Shown here piece by piece: positions 15,062 through 22,517 of a stretch of DNA of 35,698 nucleotides. The notes under the pieces are model-generated. The model saw only the letters and a program-made list of their open reading frames with translations, was not told the origin of the DNA and searched no databases. How positions within the stretch are numbered: position 1 is the first letter of the stretch; each line of letters opens with the position of its first letter. Origin of the DNA: Verrucomicrobiota bacterium (lineage in GTDB: Bacteria > Verrucomicrobiota > Verrucomicrobiia > Opitutales > Opitutaceae). A program made the translations under genes and the position numbers. The stretch spans positions 1-35,698 of the forward strand of contig JAEWNN010000185.1 in NCBI GenBank assembly GCA_023457035.1. Reading direction: 5' to 3'.

Positions 15062-15079
15062 GCAGCGAAGCCGCCCTAC
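15062..15079 (-). repeat. GTAG-headed palindrome, single unit
   Basis: Read on the minus strand from 15079: GTAGGGCGGCTTCGCTGC, with stem GCGGC/GCTGC (one G-T pair) and a TTC loop. The head matches the units at 2265 and 2402. It lies between queE and the exosortase gene. Confidence 0.45.
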
Positions 15080-15150
15080 CGCCCTGCCACCCTTCCCCGC
15101 TCGACCGCGCCGCGCGAACTTCGCAGGCTGCGCGCGGTCACACCGGCTCC

Positions 15151-16035
15151 ATGTCCGATTCCGCCCGCACCTCCTCGTCCGCCGCCCCCGCCACCCGCAC
15201 CGGCGAGCGCTGGCTCGCGGGGGCGCTGCTCGCGCTCACCGCCCTCGCCTTCTGGCCGGTGGCGCGCTGGCTGGCCGCGCAGACCTTCGCCCGCGAGCAG
15301 CTCAAGCAGTCGTTCTTCATCCTCGTGCTCGCCGGCCTCTGGATCGCCTGGGAGCATCGCCGGTCGCTGCACCTCCGGCTCCACCTCGACAACACCGGAC
15401 TCGCGTGCCTGCTCGGTTCCTACGCCTGCGTGGCCGGCGCCTTCTTCCTGAAGACACCGCTGCTGGTGCTGGCCGGGCTGGTCGCCGCCTCGGCCGGTGC
15501 GCTCCAGGTCGTCTTCGGCCAACGCGCCTTGCGGCGGACGCTGCCGCTGCTCGCCGCCTTCGCGCTGCTGATCCTCTTCGTCCTGCTCTTCCCGGTGCTC
15601 GACTGGCCGCTGCGCAAGATGGCCGGGATCGAGTCGGTGCGGCTGCTCCAGTCGTTCGATCTGGTCTCGCAACTGCGCATCATCGCCAACCCCGACGCGC
15701 AGCTCCAGCTGGTCAGTCCGCACGGCACCTTCACCGTCGCCACCGAGTGCAACGGCTTCGGGCTCCTCTCCTCCGCGCTGCTGCTCGGCACCATCGGCCT
15801 GCTCTACCGGCGCGCCCGCTGGTGGAAGTTTCCCGGGCTGCTCGCGCTGAGCCTGCTGCTCGCGTTCACCACCAATCTTCTCCGCATCGCGGCCATCGTC
15901 CTGCTCGCCCCCAGTTTCCCGCGACACTACCACGCGCTCCACGAGACCGCCGGCATCATCGCGCTCTACACCGGCCTCGGCGCCGTGTGGCTGCTCACCG
16001 GCTGGCAGCCGAAACCGCGCCCGCAGCAGGGCTGA
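15151..16035 (+). CDS. Exosortase/archaeosortase family protein
   Basis: This multi-pass inner-membrane enzyme is thought to cleave and process PEP-CTERM-like sorting tags on exported proteins. From ATG 15151 it has 294 residues with about eight membrane segments (for example 22-40, 54-67, 84-100, 103-121, 131-150, 204-219, 227-252, 266-284). The proposed catalytic triad is visible: Cys200 in ATECNGFG, Arg245 in TNLLRIAAI and His264 in HALHETAGIIALYT. It is a single-domain type without the EpsI extension. No gene with a PEP-CTERM tail, and no EpsI or PEP-type histidine kinase, is seen nearby, so its substrates are elsewhere. It sits 149 bp past queE. Confidence 0.87.
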   Translation: MSDSARTSSSAAPATRTGERWLAGALLALTALAFWPVARWLAAQTFAREQLKQSFFILVLAGLWIAWEHRRSLHLRLHLDNTGLACLLGSYACVAGAFFLKTPLLVLAGLVAASAGALQVVFGQRALRRTLPLLAAFALLILFVLLFPVLDWPLRKMAGIESVRLLQSFDLVSQLRIIANPDAQLQLVSPHGTFTVATECNGFGLLSSALLLGTIGLLYRRARWWKFPGLLALSLLLAFTTNLLRIAAIVLLAPSFPRHYHALHETAGIIALYTGLGAVWLLTGWQPKPRPQQG

Positions 16036-16050
16036 ACCGGAATCACGCGG

Positions 16051-16200
16051 ACGACAGAAGATAACGAAGGAAACCAGGGATACCCGGGCACAGAAAACAG
16101 AGTCCGCGCCACTCCAGATCTTTGTGTTCTCCCGGCGAACGCCGTTGTTCAGCTCAACTCTTCCGTCCTTTGTTCTCTCCGTTGCCTCGGTTCCCTCTGC
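16051..16200. repeat. Inverted pair of nonamer-type phrases
   Basis: The plus-strand copy at 16051-16080 reads ACGACAGAAGATAACGAAGG and onward. A degenerate minus-strand copy, read from 16200 to 16159, gives GCAGAGGGAACCGAGGCAAC and onward. The two face each other across 78 bp between the exosortase and metY ends, which converge here. Confidence 0.45.
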
Positions 16201-16218
16201 GCTTTCGGGCATGAAGAA

Positions 16219-16240
16219 GCCGGCGTCCGCGGACGCCGGC
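16219..16240 (-). terminator. Probable terminator of metY
   Basis: A perfect 22-bp GC-rich palindrome (arms GCCGGCGTCCG and its complement), 34 bp past the metY stop, is followed on the minus strand by TTCTTCAT. The strong stem and short pyrimidine tail suggest an intrinsic terminator. It could also block read-through from the convergent exosortase gene. Confidence 0.65.
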
Positions 16241-16273
16241 TCGTGAGCTCACTCGGGTTGCGCGCCTCGCGCC

Positions 16274-17581
16274 TTACTTCGCCTCCAGCGCCTGCGCGAG
16301 GTCGGCGAGGATGTCGTCGCTGTCCTCGACGCCGATCGAGAGGCGGATGAAGTCGGGCGTGACGCCGGAAGCGGTCAGCTCCGCGGGCGTGAGCTGCGAG
16401 TGCGTGGTGCTCGCCGGATGGATCGCGAGCGACTTGGCGTCGCCGATGTTGGCGAGGTGGCTGAGGAGCTTGAGCCGGCCGATGAACGCGAGGCCAGCCT
16501 CGTAGCCGCCCTTCACGCCGAAGCCGACCAAACCGCCGAACCCGCCGGAGAGATACTTCTGCGCGAGCGCGTGCGCCGGGCTGCTCTTCAGTCCGGGATA
16601 GTTCACCCACGCCACGCGGTCGTGCGCCTCGAGGAATTGGGCGACCTTGAGCGCGTTGGCGCAGGTGCGCTCCATGCGCAGGTGCAGCGTCTCCAAGCCC
16701 TGGAGCATCATGAACGAATTGAACGGGCTGATGCAGGCGCCGACGTCGCGCAGGAGCTGCAGCCGCATCTTCATGATGTAGGCGATGTTCGCGCCGCCGG
16801 CGGGCGGGAAGGCCTTGAAGGCGTCCCAATGCACGATGCCGTGGTAGCTCGGGTCGGGCTGGCTCAGGCCGGGGAACTTGCCGTTGCCCCAGTCGAAGTT
16901 TCCGCCGTCGACGACGATGCCGCCGAGCGAGGTGCCGTGGCCGCCGATGTACTTGGTGGCCGAATGCACGACGACGTTGCAGCCCCACTCGATCGGGCGG
17001 TTGAGGATCGGGGAGAGGCAGGTGTTGTCGACGATCACCGGGATGCCGGCCTCGCGCGCGATGGCGGCGACCTCGGCGAACGGGAAGATGTTGAGCCGCG
17101 GATTGCCGAGGCCCTCGCCGTAGAACGCCTTGGTGTTCGGGCGGAGCGCCTTGCGGAAATTCTCCGGGTCCTCGCCGTCGACGAACGTCACGTCGATGCC
17201 GAGCTTGCGCAGCGTGTACTGGAAAAGGTTGTAGGTGCCGCCGTAGAGCTGCGCGACCGAGACGATGTGGTCGCCGGCGCCGGCGATGTTGAGGATCGCG
17301 TCGGTGATCGCGGCCTGACCGGAGCTGTGCGCCAGCGCGCCGCTGCCGCCCTCGAGCGCCGCGAGGCGTTTCTCGAAGACGTCGGTCGTCGGGTTCATCA
17401 GGCGCGTGTAGATGTTCCCAAGCTCCTTCAGCGCGAAGAGATTCGCGGCGTGCTCGGCGTCGCGGAAGACGTAGCTGGTCGTCTGGTGGATCGGAACGGC
17501 GCGCGAGCCGGTGACGGGATCGGGAACTTGGCCGGCGTGCAGCGCGAGCGTGCCGAGGCCGGGTTTGCGAGTGGTGCTCAT
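16274..17581 (-). CDS. metY: O-acetylhomoserine sulfhydrylase
   Basis: A PLP enzyme that makes homocysteine from O-acetylhomoserine and sulfide, for methionine synthesis. From ATG 17581 it has 435 residues, the length of the MetY branch (longer than MetB/MetC, about 390). PLP is held by Lys210 in HSATKYIGGHG. PIHQTTSYVFRDAEHAANLFAL near the N-terminus and the insert NFDWGNGKFPGLSQPDPSYHG are typical of O-acetylhomoserine aminocarboxypropyltransferase. metX and other methionine genes are not nearby. No SAM riboswitch is recognisable in the 120 bp upstream. A probable terminator is at 16219-16240. Confidence 0.94.
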   Translation of the reverse strand: MSTTRKPGLGTLALHAGQVPDPVTGSRAVPIHQTTSYVFRDAEHAANLFALKELGNIYTRLMNPTTDVFEKRLAALEGGSGALAHSSGQAAITDAILNIAGAGDHIVSVAQLYGGTYNLFQYTLRKLGIDVTFVDGEDPENFRKALRPNTKAFYGEGLGNPRLNIFPFAEVAAIAREAGIPVIVDNTCLSPILNRPIEWGCNVVVHSATKYIGGHGTSLGGIVVDGGNFDWGNGKFPGLSQPDPSYHGIVHWDAFKAFPPAGGANIAYIMKMRLQLLRDVGACISPFNSFMMLQGLETLHLRMERTCANALKVAQFLEAHDRVAWVNYPGLKSSPAHALAQKYLSGGFGGLVGFGVKGGYEAGLAFIGRLKLLSHLANIGDAKSLAIHPASTTHSQLTPAELTASGVTPDFIRLSIGVEDSDDILADLAQALEAK

Positions 17582-17660
17582 GGTGTGGTGATGTCGCGGG
17601 TAGCGGAGACGGTTACGGTGAGAGGGAGATTGGGAAGGAAGCGGAGCGGATTCCGGAGGG

Positions 17661-18218
17661 GACGACAGAAGGTAACGAAGGAAACGAAGAGAACAGTCGA
17701 TCCATTCAGGGCGGTGTACTCATCATCGGGGACACCTCGGGTTGGCTAGGCGCCTTTTTGAAGAGGACCGTTTCAGGCTGAAACTCTTCGAGCTCGGCTG
17801 AAAGCTGCCACCAGCCATTCGGTTCCTTGGTGGCGCGAAGTGAAATGCCGTGATCGAAATTGTGCGCAAGATCCAGCCACGCGGAGCCTTCTCTCAGCTG
17901 CAAACGGTACGGCTTTAGCAACGAGAGGGGTGGCGGAATCTGCGCTGCTTGCAGTTCAGTCGTGCCATCCACGCCTTTGCGCTCGGTTGTGGCCAAAAGG
18001 CGGATGAGTTCATCGAGAATGAACGCCTTCTCAGCTTCGGAGAGCGCCAGGATCTTCTCGCGTTGAACCTGCACCTCTCGCGCAGGCTGGCAGGAGAACA
18101 GCAATCCGCCTGCGATCAGCCCGAGAAAAAGCAGGCCGTAGATCCCGAAGATGATTTTGCGAGCGGTGCCCATTCTCTGGAGCGACTATGCGCTTCGTTC
18201 TCTTCGTTACCTTGTGTG
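17661..18218. repeat. Inverted nonamer phrases bracketing a low-GC gene
   Basis: The left copy (17661-17695, plus) reads GACGACAGAAGGTAACGAAG and onward. The right copy (18218-18191, minus) reads CACACAAGGTAACGAAGAGA and onward. The shared core AAGGTAACGAAG is in inverted orientation. Together they enclose exactly one gene (17706-18173), with gaps of 10 and 17 bp. Confidence 0.55.
17706..18173 (-). CDS. Hypothetical membrane-anchored protein, low GC
   Basis: I do not recognise the family. From ATG 18173 it has 155 residues, preceded by an AGAG-type ribosome site. One N-terminal hydrophobic segment (about 8-27, IFGIYGLLFLGLIAGGLLFSC) could be a membrane anchor or a poor lipobox with Cys28. 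The rest is predicted to face the periplasm, with a helix AEKAFILDELIRLLAT and a beta-like tail GWWQLSAELEEFQPETVLF. Base and codon use differ clearly from the neighbours (GC near 55% by eye against about 70%), so I treat it as acquired DNA. It lies between inverted repeat phrases and is followed upstream by a REPIN-like pair, in the same direction as metY and purE. Confidence 0.7.
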   Translation of the reverse strand: MGTARKIIFGIYGLLFLGLIAGGLLFSCQPAREVQVQREKILALSEAEKAFILDELIRLLATTERKGVDGTTELQAAQIPPPLSLLKPYRLQLREGSAWLDLAHNFDHGISLRATKEPNGWWQLSAELEEFQPETVLFKKAPSQPEVSPMMSTPP

Positions 18219-18263
18219 AAATTCCGACGGTTCGTTCCGAGTACGGCACAGGGCCGTTGGAGT

Positions 18264-18337
18264 GTAGGAGCCTGCTTGCAGACGACTGGCGAGCAGCCGG
18301 CCTGCGAACTCGGAATCGCCTGCAAGCAGGCTCCTAC
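18264..18337. repeat. Inverted pair of GTAG hairpins (REPIN-like)
   Basis: The left unit from 18264 reads GTAGGAGCCTGCTTGCAGAC. The right unit, read on the minus strand from 18337, is GTAGGAGCCTGCTTGCAGGC, with stem GCCTGC/GCAGGC. The two units match at 19 of these 20 positions in inverted orientation, 30 bp apart. The sequence is strikingly like REP elements of Pseudomonas (GTAGGAGCNNGCTTGC...). It lies between the low-GC gene and the purE end. Confidence 0.78.
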
Positions 18338-18358
18338 CTCGGAAAACTTGGCCGCCGC

Positions 18359-18877
18359 TCAGGGCAGCTTCGCCTCGAGGACCTTCCTGGTCTGGGCGGC
18401 GCGGTAATCGTCGAGCGCCTGGCGGATGCGGTCGTCGCCCTGCGCGAGGATCGCCACGGCGAAGAGCGCGGCGTTGATCGCGCCGGGCTTGCCGATCGCG
18501 AACGTCGCGACGGGGATGCCGCCGGGCATCTGCACCATCGAGAGCAGCGAATCGAGCCCCTTGAGCGACGCCGATTCCATCGGCACGCCGAGCACGGGCA
18601 GCGGGGTGACGGCGGCCATCACGCCCGCGAGGTGCGCGGCACCGCCCGCCGCAGCAATGATGACCTTGAGCCCGCGTTGACCGGAGCCGCGGCCCCAGTC
18701 GAGGGCGGCGTCGGGCGTGCGGTGCGCGGAGAGCGCGCGGCGTTCGGTGGCGATGCCGAACTCGTCGAGCAGGCGGGCGGCAGCTTCCATGACGGGCCAG
18801 TCGGAAGTGCTGCCCATGACAATGCCGACGAGCGGCTTGCCGGTGGCGGTGAAAGGAGCGGAGGATTTTTCGGTCAC
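18359..18877 (-). CDS. purE: N5-carboxyaminoimidazole ribonucleotide mutase
   Basis: It moves the carboxyl group of N5-CAIR to make CAIR in purine synthesis. From GTG 18877 it has 172 residues; a TTG at 18913 would add 12 that are not family-like. GIVMGSTSDWPVMEAA and RRALSAHRTPD hold the substrate-site Ser/Asp/His. AAAGGAAHLAGVMAAVTPLPVLGVP and SMVQMPGGIPVATFAIG complete the class I PurE pattern. The usual YA-x-x-A-x-x-RG segment is replaced by LDWGRGSGQRGLKV, a local divergence. purK, the normal partner, is not adjacent. Confidence 0.92.
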   Translation of the reverse strand: MTEKSSAPFTATGKPLVGIVMGSTSDWPVMEAAARLLDEFGIATERRALSAHRTPDAALDWGRGSGQRGLKVIIAAAGGAAHLAGVMAAVTPLPVLGVPMESASLKGLDSLLSMVQMPGGIPVATFAIGKPGAINAALFAVAILAQGDDRIRQALDDYRAAQTRKVLEAKLP

Positions 18878-19303
18878 GGCGCCAAGCAGTACGAGGTCGC
18901 CGGCCGGCTTCAACCTGAAGTTTCCACGCCGAGCGGCACTACTGAGGCATGATCATGCGGTTGCCGCAAATCCACGAGCGAACCTCCGGCCACCGTTGGT
19001 GAAACCACCGACCGGCATGCTCGCCCCGTGGGTCCGGTCTCCGACCGGACACCTCCGACTCCAGCCGTGACCGCCGGCTCACGTACTCCGGCGTCCAGTC
19101 AGAGACTGGACCTATTCGCAGACTGCATGACCACTGCTGAGACGCAGGGGCTGTCCTCGCCCCCCCGCTTCATCGGCGCACCCAGTGAAAGCGACGATTC
19201 CTCCGGGGGACCGTGCGGCGGATCATCGGGCCGATCATCCGGCAGCAGAACCGGCCGGCTCTTCCAGTTTGCCTCACCTATCCGAAACTCCACGATCGCC
19301 GTC
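18878..19303. other. Gene-free spacer with paired hairpins
   Basis: No credible gene. It holds a 12-bp palindrome GCATGATCATGC (18947-18958) and the paired hairpins at 19032-19111. The remaining frames are shadows. It probably contains the promoters for purE (-) and for the lipoprotein gene (+), but no clear -35/-10 pair can be assigned. Confidence 0.5.
19032..19111. repeat. Inverted pair of GGTCC hairpins
   Basis: The plus unit has stem GTCCGGTC/GACCGGAC with a TCC loop (19032-19050). The minus unit has stem GTCCAGTC/GACTGGAC (19093-19111). On their own strands they read GGTCCGGTCTCCGACCGGAC and GGTCCAGTCTCTGACTGGAC, matching at 17 of 20 positions and facing each other. The layout copies the GTAG pairs but with a different head. 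Confidence 0.65.
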
Positions 19304-19726
19304 ATGCTTACCCTGCGCACGCTCCTCGCCTCGATCACCCTCGTCGCCGGCCTGCTGGTCGTCGGTTGCAGCCACGCCCCCAAGGCCCAGCGGCCGACCG
19401 GCCCCGGTATCGGCGGAACGGTGATCTACATCACCAACACCAAGCTGCCCGACGATGCCACGATCGAGGTTCGCCTGAGCAGCCTCGACCGCGAGGGACG
19501 GGGAGAACGCGAGGTCGCCAACGCCGCCTTCCCCAAGCCCGTGTCCATGCCGCTGGAGTTCTGGCTGCCCTACCAGCCCGGGCTGATCAGCCAGCGCGAG
19601 GCCTACGGCATCGAGGCGAAGATCGTCTCCAAAGGTAGGGTACTCTTCGCCTCCGGGCGGCCGGTTCCGGTCCTGACGCGGGGCAACCCCAAGCAGGTCG
19701 AGGTCGTGGTCGTCCCGGCGCGCTAG
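19304..19726 (+). CDS. YbaY-like lipoprotein
   Basis: This probable outer-membrane-anchored lipoprotein is of unknown function. From ATG 19304 it has 140 residues. The signal peptide ends in a lipobox LVVGC with Cys22. The body has the YbaY-type beta-domain pattern: GTVIYITNTKLPDDATIEVRL near the start, then FPKPVSMPLEFWLPYQPGLISQREAYGIEAKI and VLFASGRPVPVLTRGNPKQVEVVVV, matching the family's alternating strands. It converges with lysA. A weak hairpin TGTCGC/GCGACA at 19738-19758 lies between the two stops. Confidence 0.78.
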   Translation: MLTLRTLLASITLVAGLLVVGCSHAPKAQRPTGPGIGGTVIYITNTKLPDDATIEVRLSSLDREGRGEREVANAAFPKPVSMPLEFWLPYQPGLISQREAYGIEAKIVSKGRVLFASGRPVPVLTRGNPKQVEVVVVPAR

Positions 19727-19814
19727 GCCCGGGCTCTGTCGCCGTTTCTTAGCGACACGGCGCGGTCTCCCGCCGGGCGAACCGCCGCCCGCGCGGCGCC
19801 CCGGCTTCCGTCGT

Positions 19815-21119
19815 CTATTTCAGGAAGGACGGCAGCTTCTCGTTGGCGATCGTCTGCTCGAAGCTTTCGCGGGCGTTGACCAGCTCGAAGCTCGAGCCCT
19901 GCACCATCACCTCGGCGGCGAGCGGACGCGAGTTGTAGCGGCTGGCCATCGCGAAGCCGTAGGCCCCCGCGCTCATGAACGCCAGCAGCTCGCCCTCGCC
20001 CACCTGCTGGAGCGTGCGGTCCTTGGCGAAGGTGTCGCCGCTCTCGCAGATCGGCCCGACGATGTCGGCGGTGAGCGCGGGCCGCGCGGCGTCGCGCGCG
20101 AGCGGCACGATCTCGTGGTACGCCTCGTACATCGCCGGGCGCACGAGGTCGTTGAAGCCGGCGTCGACGACGAGGAAGTTCCGCCCGTGCCCACGTTTCA
20201 GGTACTCGACGCGGGTGAGCAGCACGCCGGCGTTGCCCACGAGGAAGCGGCCGGGCTCGAGCAGGATCTTCAGGCCGAGGCCGCGCAGGGCCGGCGCGAG
20301 GGTGGCGCCGTAGAGCTCCGGCGTGAGCGGGCGCTCGGCGGCCGGCCGGTCCTCCCACCAGGGCTGCGCGCCGCTGGCGAGCGCGTCCTGGTAGACCACG
20401 CCGATGCCGCCCCCGAGACTGAAATACTGGATACCGTGGCGGTCGCGCAACTGGGCCGCGAAGGGCACGAGCCGCTCCACCGCGGCGGCGAACGGCCCCA
20501 CGCTGGTGATCTGCGAGCCGATGTGGATCTGCACGCCGCGGAGCTCGACGTTCTTGAAACGCGCGGCGGCCTCGTAGACCTGCGCGGCCGCTGGCAGGGG
20601 CACGCCGAATTTGTTCTCGCTGCGGCCGGTGGTGATCTTGGCGTGCGTGCCGGCGTCGACGTCGGGGTTCACGCGGAGCGCGATGGGCGCCTTGCAGCCC
20701 AGCAGGCCGGCGATGTGGTTGATGCGCGCCAGCTCCGGCTCGCTCTCGACGTGGAAACCGTAGACGCCCGCCTCCAGCGCGAGGCGGATCTCCGCCTCGG
20801 TTTTGCCCACGCCGGCGAACACGCTGCGGCCCGCGTCGCCGCCGGCCGCGAGTACCCGGCGCAACTCGCCGCCGCTCACCAGATCGAAACCCGCGCCGAG
20901 CCGCGCGAACTGCCGCAGGACCGCGAGACTCGAGTTGGCCTTCATCGCGTAGCACAGGCGCACATCGAGCCCGGGCAGCGCGGCGAGCAGGCGGCGGTAG
21001 TTGGCCTCCATCGTCCCGGCGCTGTAGACGTACGTCGGCGTGCCGTGGAGCCGAGCGACCGCCGCGAGATCGACGGACTCGCAGTGGAGGGCATTGCCGA
21101 CGTAGTGGAACAGGTGCAT
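19815..21119 (-). CDS. lysA: Diaminopimelate decarboxylase
   Basis: A PLP enzyme that makes L-lysine from meso-diaminopimelate, the last step of the pathway. From ATG 21119 it has 434 residues. PLP binds Lys60 in LCYAMKANSSLAVL. HIGSQ, SLGGGIGV and EPGRFLVGNAG form the phosphate-binding part, and GPICESGDTFAKDR carries the catalytic Cys of the dimer interface. This is a fold-type III, alanine-racemase-like barrel. The upstream in-frame stretch to 21224 is not family-like. Upstream DNA has the short direct repeat CGGGTTAAAGCGGGTTT. It is divergent from the small gene at 21206, with 86 bp shared between them. Confidence 0.95.
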   Translation of the reverse strand: MHLFHYVGNALHCESVDLAAVARLHGTPTYVYSAGTMEANYRRLLAALPGLDVRLCYAMKANSSLAVLRQFARLGAGFDLVSGGELRRVLAAGGDAGRSVFAGVGKTEAEIRLALEAGVYGFHVESEPELARINHIAGLLGCKAPIALRVNPDVDAGTHAKITTGRSENKFGVPLPAAAQVYEAAARFKNVELRGVQIHIGSQITSVGPFAAAVERLVPFAAQLRDRHGIQYFSLGGGIGVVYQDALASGAQPWWEDRPAAERPLTPELYGATLAPALRGLGLKILLEPGRFLVGNAGVLLTRVEYLKRGHGRNFLVVDAGFNDLVRPAMYEAYHEIVPLARDAARPALTADIVGPICESGDTFAKDRTLQQVGEGELLAFMSAGAYGFAMASRYNSRPLAAEVMVQGSSFELVNARESFEQTIANEKLPSFLK

Positions 21120-21205
21120 CGCGATTAACAAAAGCGGGTTAAAGCGGGTTTCGCCGCCAAGTTTTACCTTGAGAAACGGCCCAAAAGGACGAAAGCAGAA
21201 GGGCA

Positions 21206-21469
21206 ATGATTCATTGGCTGTCAACCGTGCTGCGTCGCCCCGCCTTCCGGGCGGACCCGCGTCTGCACGGTCGTCGTGGCGTCACCCGCACGCAGAACAG
21301 CCAGTTTCTCAGCTTCCTCCACGACAGCGGCTTCCGCCGCGTCAACCCCGACCACTACGAGCGGGCGCTGCGGCGCCGGCGCACGGCGATGGCCGTGTTC
21401 ACGTGGGCCGCGGTGGCCGGGTTCGCCTGGGTCGTGATCGAGAGCGCGCAGGCGCTGTCGATGTTCTGA
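21206..21469 (+). CDS. Small hypothetical protein with C-terminal membrane segment
   Basis: I do not recognise the family. It has 87 residues from ATG 21206, with AGAAGGG just upstream (a very short 2-bp spacing). The N-terminal 55 residues are Arg-rich and basic (VLRRPAFRADPRLHGRRGVTRTQN, then FLHDSGFRRVNPDHYERALRRRR). One membrane segment follows at about 62-80 (AVFTWAAVAGFAWVVIESA). The positive-inside rule places the N-terminus in the cytoplasm. It is divergent from lysA. It may be real because the basic-then-hydrophobic order is protein-like, but support is moderate. Confidence 0.5.
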   Translation: MIHWLSTVLRRPAFRADPRLHGRRGVTRTQNSQFLSFLHDSGFRRVNPDHYERALRRRRTAMAVFTWAAVAGFAWVVIESAQALSMF

Positions 21470-21645
21470 GCGAGCAGTCGGCGCGTGCCCCTGCTCGCCT
21501 CCTTTTGGGGCGGAGGCCCCTCACTTGGCCGTTGCTCGCCCGATGGAACCGCCCGACCGTCACTCGGTCGCACCTACAGCCAGCCTTGGCCGTTCGGCAC
21601 ACACTGGTTGCACCGACGTCCCCCTCATCCAACCATCCACCCCTG

Positions 21646-22230
21646 ATGAAGCGCCTCCTCCTGCTCCCGGTCCTGTTTGCGGCCGAGCTCACCGTCTTCG
21701 CCGACCCTTCCCCGAGCGAAGTGGTGCGGGAGAAGCTCCCCGCCTACTCGCCCGAGGAACACGCCCGCGCCGTGGCGGAAGAGGAAGCGCGCGAGCGAGC
21801 CCGGGCCGCCGCCCGCGCCGCGGCCGAGGCCGACCCCGACCTCGTCGTACTGCCCGACATGACGGTGCTTGAGAAGACGGAGCGCCGCATGGCGGAGGAG
21901 TCTCTCTATCGAAAAGGCGCCTACGACAAGGAGCTCGTGAAACGCGAACTCTCGGCGTTCGACCGCTACTTCCTCAACCGTTTCACCGTCCCCTTTCTCG
22001 GTATAAGCAAGGAGGCCCGCGCCCGGCAGGCCTACCTCGACCGCAAGAACGCCGAACTGCAGGACCGCATGGCGCGACTCAACCGCCTCGTCTCCCGGCT
22101 CGATTCCGCCGAGGCCCGCGAGTTCCGCGAGGTCCTGCGCGACGCCAACCTCGACAACTCCAACTCCAACAAGGAAGCCGCCCGCGCCACCAGCGCCCGC
22201 GGCGGCGCGGGCGGCAAGAACGGGCAGTAG
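21646..22230 (+). CDS. Hypothetical secreted helical protein
   Basis: The function is unknown. From ATG 21646 it has 194 residues. The signal peptide MKRLLLLPVLFAAELTVFA is cleaved near residue 19. A charged helix follows with long E/A/R runs (EEHARAVAEEEARERARAAA), then the strand VVLPDMTVLEKTERRM. The next part, YFLNRFTVPFLGISKEARARQAYL, runs into a further coiled coil (KNAELQDRMARLNRLVSRLDS). The tail is disordered and Gly/Asn/Ser-rich. It is probably periplasmic. The phrase LVVLPDMTVLEKTERR resembles a motif in small periplasmic proteins of this group, but I cannot name a family. Confidence 0.72.
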   Translation: MKRLLLLPVLFAAELTVFADPSPSEVVREKLPAYSPEEHARAVAEEEARERARAAARAAAEADPDLVVLPDMTVLEKTERRMAEESLYRKGAYDKELVKRELSAFDRYFLNRFTVPFLGISKEARARQAYLDRKNAELQDRMARLNRLVSRLDSAEAREFREVLRDANLDNSNSNKEAARATSARGGAGGKNGQ

Positions 22231-22363
22231 CCGCCGCAACCCACGAGCCGGAGCGTGCGTATCCACGCACCGTCCACCACCCGGAGCCGACCGCATCCGC
22301 TCCAAGCCGGAGGATCCCCGCCCCGCCGCCGCTTCCGATCTGCGCGGCCGAAGCCGCCGGCCA

Positions 22364-22398
22364 GCAACGGGCTTGACCGGCCCGCAACGGGCTTGACC
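22364..22398 (+). repeat. 20-bp direct repeat upstream of tRNA-Gly
   Basis: GCAACGGGCTTGACC occurs at 22364-22378 and again at 22384-22398, a 20-bp period. Each copy holds TTGACC, close to a -35 box. The second copy lies about 45 bp before the mature tRNA, the right distance for its promoter, though the -10 region (TGCCCT at 22416-22421) is poor. Confidence 0.5.
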
Positions 22399-22443
22399 CT
22401 CCCGGCAAACGCCGCTGCCCTTCCCTCGCCGTCACCGGTCTCC

Positions 22444-22517
22444 GCGGGCGTAGTTCAGTGGTAGAACGCCAGCCTTCCAAGCTGGCTGCGAGGGTTCGAT
22501 TCCCTCCGCCCGCACCA
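22444..22517 (+). tRNA. tRNA-Gly (anticodon TCC)
   Basis: A full cloverleaf of 74 nt. Acceptor GCGGGCG pairs with CGCCCGC; the D-arm is GTTCAGTGGTAGAAC; the anticodon stem CCAGC/GCTGG encloses the loop CTTCCAA, giving anticodon TCC for glycine GGA/GGN codons. The T-arm contains GGTTCGATTCC, and CCA is encoded at the 3' end. It stands alone between two protein genes. Confidence 0.96.

Noticed and set aside
16219..16240. The 22-bp palindrome as another dispersed repeat
   Set aside because: Its place 34 bp past the metY stop and the T-rich tail are better explained as a terminator. No second copy is seen.
17582..17705. A possible SAM riboswitch upstream of metY
   Set aside because: No conserved core of SAM-I, SAM-II, SAM-IV or SAH types can be laid out by eye. 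Most of the stretch is a nonamer repeat and the end of the next gene.
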